From the NCBI GenBank assembly GCA_964654125.1, contig CAZZGG010000121.1, positions 1 to 7,293 of the forward strand: a DNA stretch of 7,293 bases. Reading direction: 5' to 3'. A model generated the notes under the pieces. The model did no database searches. It worked only from the letters and a program-made list of their open reading frames with translations, and was not told the DNA's origin. Source of the stretch: JAAYBY01 sp964654125. GTDB taxonomy: Bacteria; Bacillota; Clostridia; Saccharofermentanales; UBA5734. Made by a program: the position numbers and the translations under genes. Position 1 is the first letter of the stretch. Each line of letters opens with the position of its first letter. This document shows, in pieces, positions 5,689 through 7,293 of this stretch.

Positions 5689-7293
5689 ATGCAAAAAGAA
5701 TTCCGGCCCCCGGCCGTACCACTGATTGCGGTGGATCCATTTTTCTCAATCTGGAGTTTTGCCGATACACTAAACAGTGATGTCACCCGCCACTGGACCG
5801 GCACAGCCAATTCTCTGCTCGGACTGGTCCGGATCGATGGGCAGCCCTGGCGTTTTTGCGGTCTGGAAACAGAAAACCGTGGCGAACTGATCGGGCCAAT
5901 TCCTGCTGCTGCCCAGACCCGCCTGACAGTTACTGCAACAGGCACAAATTACCAGTTTCAAATTGACAATGTTCTTTTGCAGATCCATTTCCGGGCCCCT
6001 TTGCTGGCCACTGATCTGGATCTGGCCTCCTGGCCGGTCAATTACCTGACCATCAGTGCGCAAAGCTTGGATGGAAAAGCCCACCAGCTGGAAGTCTATC
6101 TCGATCTGGATGGCTCCTTCTGCAGCGACAGGCTGGAAAAGGCCAGCATCAAAGGCACAACAGAGATGATTGCTGGTCTGCCCACAGCTGGTTTAAGTAA
6201 CGAAGCTGCGGACAGCATTCCTTTGGGCAGTTCCGGCGATAACCAGCGGATCAACTGGGGCACAGCCTACCTTTTGGCCCTGGATCAGTCAGCCCGCTCT
6301 TTCACTGCCAGTAACCAGATCCGCCAGGCCTTTATCAAAACAGGCCAGGCTGATCAAGCAGTATTGGAGAAAATCAAAAGACTGCCCGGCCAAAAAGAAC
6401 CGCTGGTGGCTGGTCTGACTGCCCAGCTGGCTGTCCAAGCGGATCAGCCGGCCAAGACTGTATTTTTACTGGCCTATGATGACCTGGGTCTGGCGATTGA
6501 TTATTTTGGTAAAAAAACACCTGCTTACTGTTTTAGAAATGGTGCCTCTTTTGCAGATATCATTGCCCAGGCGGCCTGCCAGCAGGAGGAGATCGAAAAG
6601 CGCTGCCGCCTCTTTGATGAAGAACTGGCCCAGGCCAGCCTGGCAGCTGGCGGTCCGGCCTATGCCGCCTTGACGCCACTGGCTTACCGCCAGTCTTTTG
6701 CCGCCCATAAACTGATTGCTGATGAAAATGATCAGATCATCTTCTTGTCCAAGGAGTGTTTCAGCAATGGCTGCATCGGCACAGTCGATGTCAGCTATCC
6801 TTCCATACCCCTTTATCTGGTTTATAATCCGGAACTGGTGCGCGGCATGCTGCGGCCGGTCTTCCGCTATGCTAAAAGTCCGGACTGGCCCTTTGATTTC
6901 GCCCCCCATGATGTGGGTCAGTACCCTCTGGCCACCGGCCAGGTCTATGGTAAAAGAGCCGGGGAATTGCAGCTGCGCTATCAGATGCCAGTCGAAGAAT
7001 GCGGCAATATGCTGATTATGACAGCAGCAGCCTGCTTTGCCGATAATGATTATGCCATCGCCCGGGCAAACCTTGATCAGCTGGCTGTTTGGGCCGCCTA
7101 CCTGGAAAAGTACGGCCAGGATCCTGGTGAACAGCTTTGTACAGATGACTTTGCCGGCCACCTGGCCAGGAATGCCAATCTGGCCGTGAAAGCAATTGTC
7201 GGTCTGGCCGCCTATGGCCAGATTCTGGCTAGGTGTGGCCAGGCCAAAGAAGCAGACCGGGTCCAGCAAAAGGCTAGCCATATGGCCAGTATC
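5689..7293 (+). CDS. Glutaminase A (GtaA)-family protein, DUF4964/DUF5127/six-hairpin type, C-terminus cut by window edge
   Basis: From ATG at 5689 the frame stays open for 535 codons to the right edge. I checked it codon by codon: no stop or frameshift. The N-terminus (FRPPAVPLIAVDPFFSIWSF, then TRHWTG at 33-38) is the DUF4964-type start. A beta-rich DUF5127-like part follows (about 60-290), then the six-hairpin region with KECFSNGCIGTVDVSYPS (355-372), SPDWPFDFAPHDVGQYP (397-413), MPVEECGNMLIM (433-444) and TDDFAGHLARNANLAVKAI (485-503). Members are commonly 650-800 residues, so 100 or more residues are probably missing. The family is named after fungal GtaA glutaminase; its fold resembles (alpha/alpha)6 glycosidases, and acidic residues such as Asp367, Asp408, Glu436 and Glu437 lie in conserved blocks. 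There is no signal peptide, unlike many secreted relatives, so it is probably cytoplasmic. It is transcribed divergently from the isomerase-like operon. Family membership is firm; glutaminase activity is not. Confidence 0.92.
   Translation, partial: MQKEFRPPAVPLIAVDPFFSIWSFADTLNSDVTRHWTGTANSLLGLVRIDGQPWRFCGLETENRGELIGPIPAAAQTRLTVTATGTNYQFQIDNVLLQIHFRAPLLATDLDLASWPVNYLTISAQSLDGKAHQLEVYLDLDGSFCSDRLEKASIKGTTEMIAGLPTAGLSNEAADSIPLGSSGDNQRINWGTAYLLALDQSARSFTASNQIRQAFIKTGQADQAVLEKIKRLPGQKEPLVAGLTAQLAVQADQPAKTVFLLAYDDLGLAIDYFGKKTPAYCFRNGASFADIIAQAACQQEEIEKRCRLFDEELAQASLAAGGPAYAALTPLAYRQSFAAHKLIADENDQIIFLSKECFSNGCIGTVDVSYPSIPLYLVYNPELVRGMLRPVFRYAKSPDWPFDFAPHDVGQYPLATGQVYGKRAGELQLRYQMPVEECGNMLIMTAAACFADNDYAIARANLDQLAVWAAYLEKYGQDPGEQLCTDDFAGHLARNANLAVKAIVGLAAYGQILARCGQAKEADRVQQKASHMASI

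Noticed and set aside
6466..7281. Long minus-strand open frame (271 codons) opposite the GtaA-like gene
   Set aside because: The plus-strand frame carries a continuous, clearly conserved GtaA-family protein. The antisense frame stays open because CTG, CAG and GCC codons rarely give stops in reverse, and its translation shows no family features or ribosome binding site.
1..7293. High density of GGCC, CTGGCC and GGCCAG words on both strands
   Set aside because: Explained by frequent Leu-Ala and Ala-Gln codon pairs using CTG, GCC and CAG. The words are not regularly spaced and cluster within genes on their coding strands, so no separate signal is supported.

Overview
The window looks like a chromosomal piece of an anaerobic Gram-positive bacterium of the Firmicutes (class Clostridia). 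This is inferred from protein style (an MBOAT plus SGNH surface-polymer pair, an Eis-like acetyltransferase, strong AGGAGG-type ribosome binding sites, sigma-A-type promoters) and from balanced base composition with heavy use of CTG, CAG and GCC codons. No species can be named from the sequence alone. Coding density is high. There are no RNA genes, mobile elements or CRISPR arrays, and no gene-free stretch reaches 300 bases.

Layout. (1) Positions 1-2465, plus strand: the end of an operon with an MBOAT membrane O-acyltransferase (its N-terminus lies outside the window), followed 15 bases later by a membrane-anchored SGNH-like protein. Together they probably acylate an exported polymer, in the manner of AlgI/AlgJ/AlgX or DltB/DltD. 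(2) Positions 2489-2523: a strong hairpin that can terminate transcription from both sides. (3) Positions 2574-5540, minus strand: a tight three-gene operon of two different TIM-barrel sugar isomerase/epimerase-like proteins and a distal Eis-type GNAT acetyltransferase. (4) Positions about 5541-5688: a compact divergent control region with two back-to-back promoters, a 12-base perfect palindrome and a second inverted repeat in the minus-strand leader. (5) Positions 5689 to the right edge, plus strand: a large gene open at the window end. It encodes a protein of the so-called glutaminase A family (DUF4964/DUF5127/GtaA six-hairpin) with no signal peptide.

How the parts may work together. The two isomerase/epimerase-like proteins and the GtaA-like protein share one control region, so they probably belong to one regulated catabolic unit. 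The barrel enzymes suggest sugar or cyclitol chemistry. The GtaA-like protein has a glycosidase-type (alpha/alpha)6 architecture and appears cytoplasmic, so in this context a role on a carbohydrate or glycoconjugate is at least as plausible as glutamine hydrolysis. That shared pathway is the most interesting proposal here, but it is inference. No substrate can be read from the sequence.
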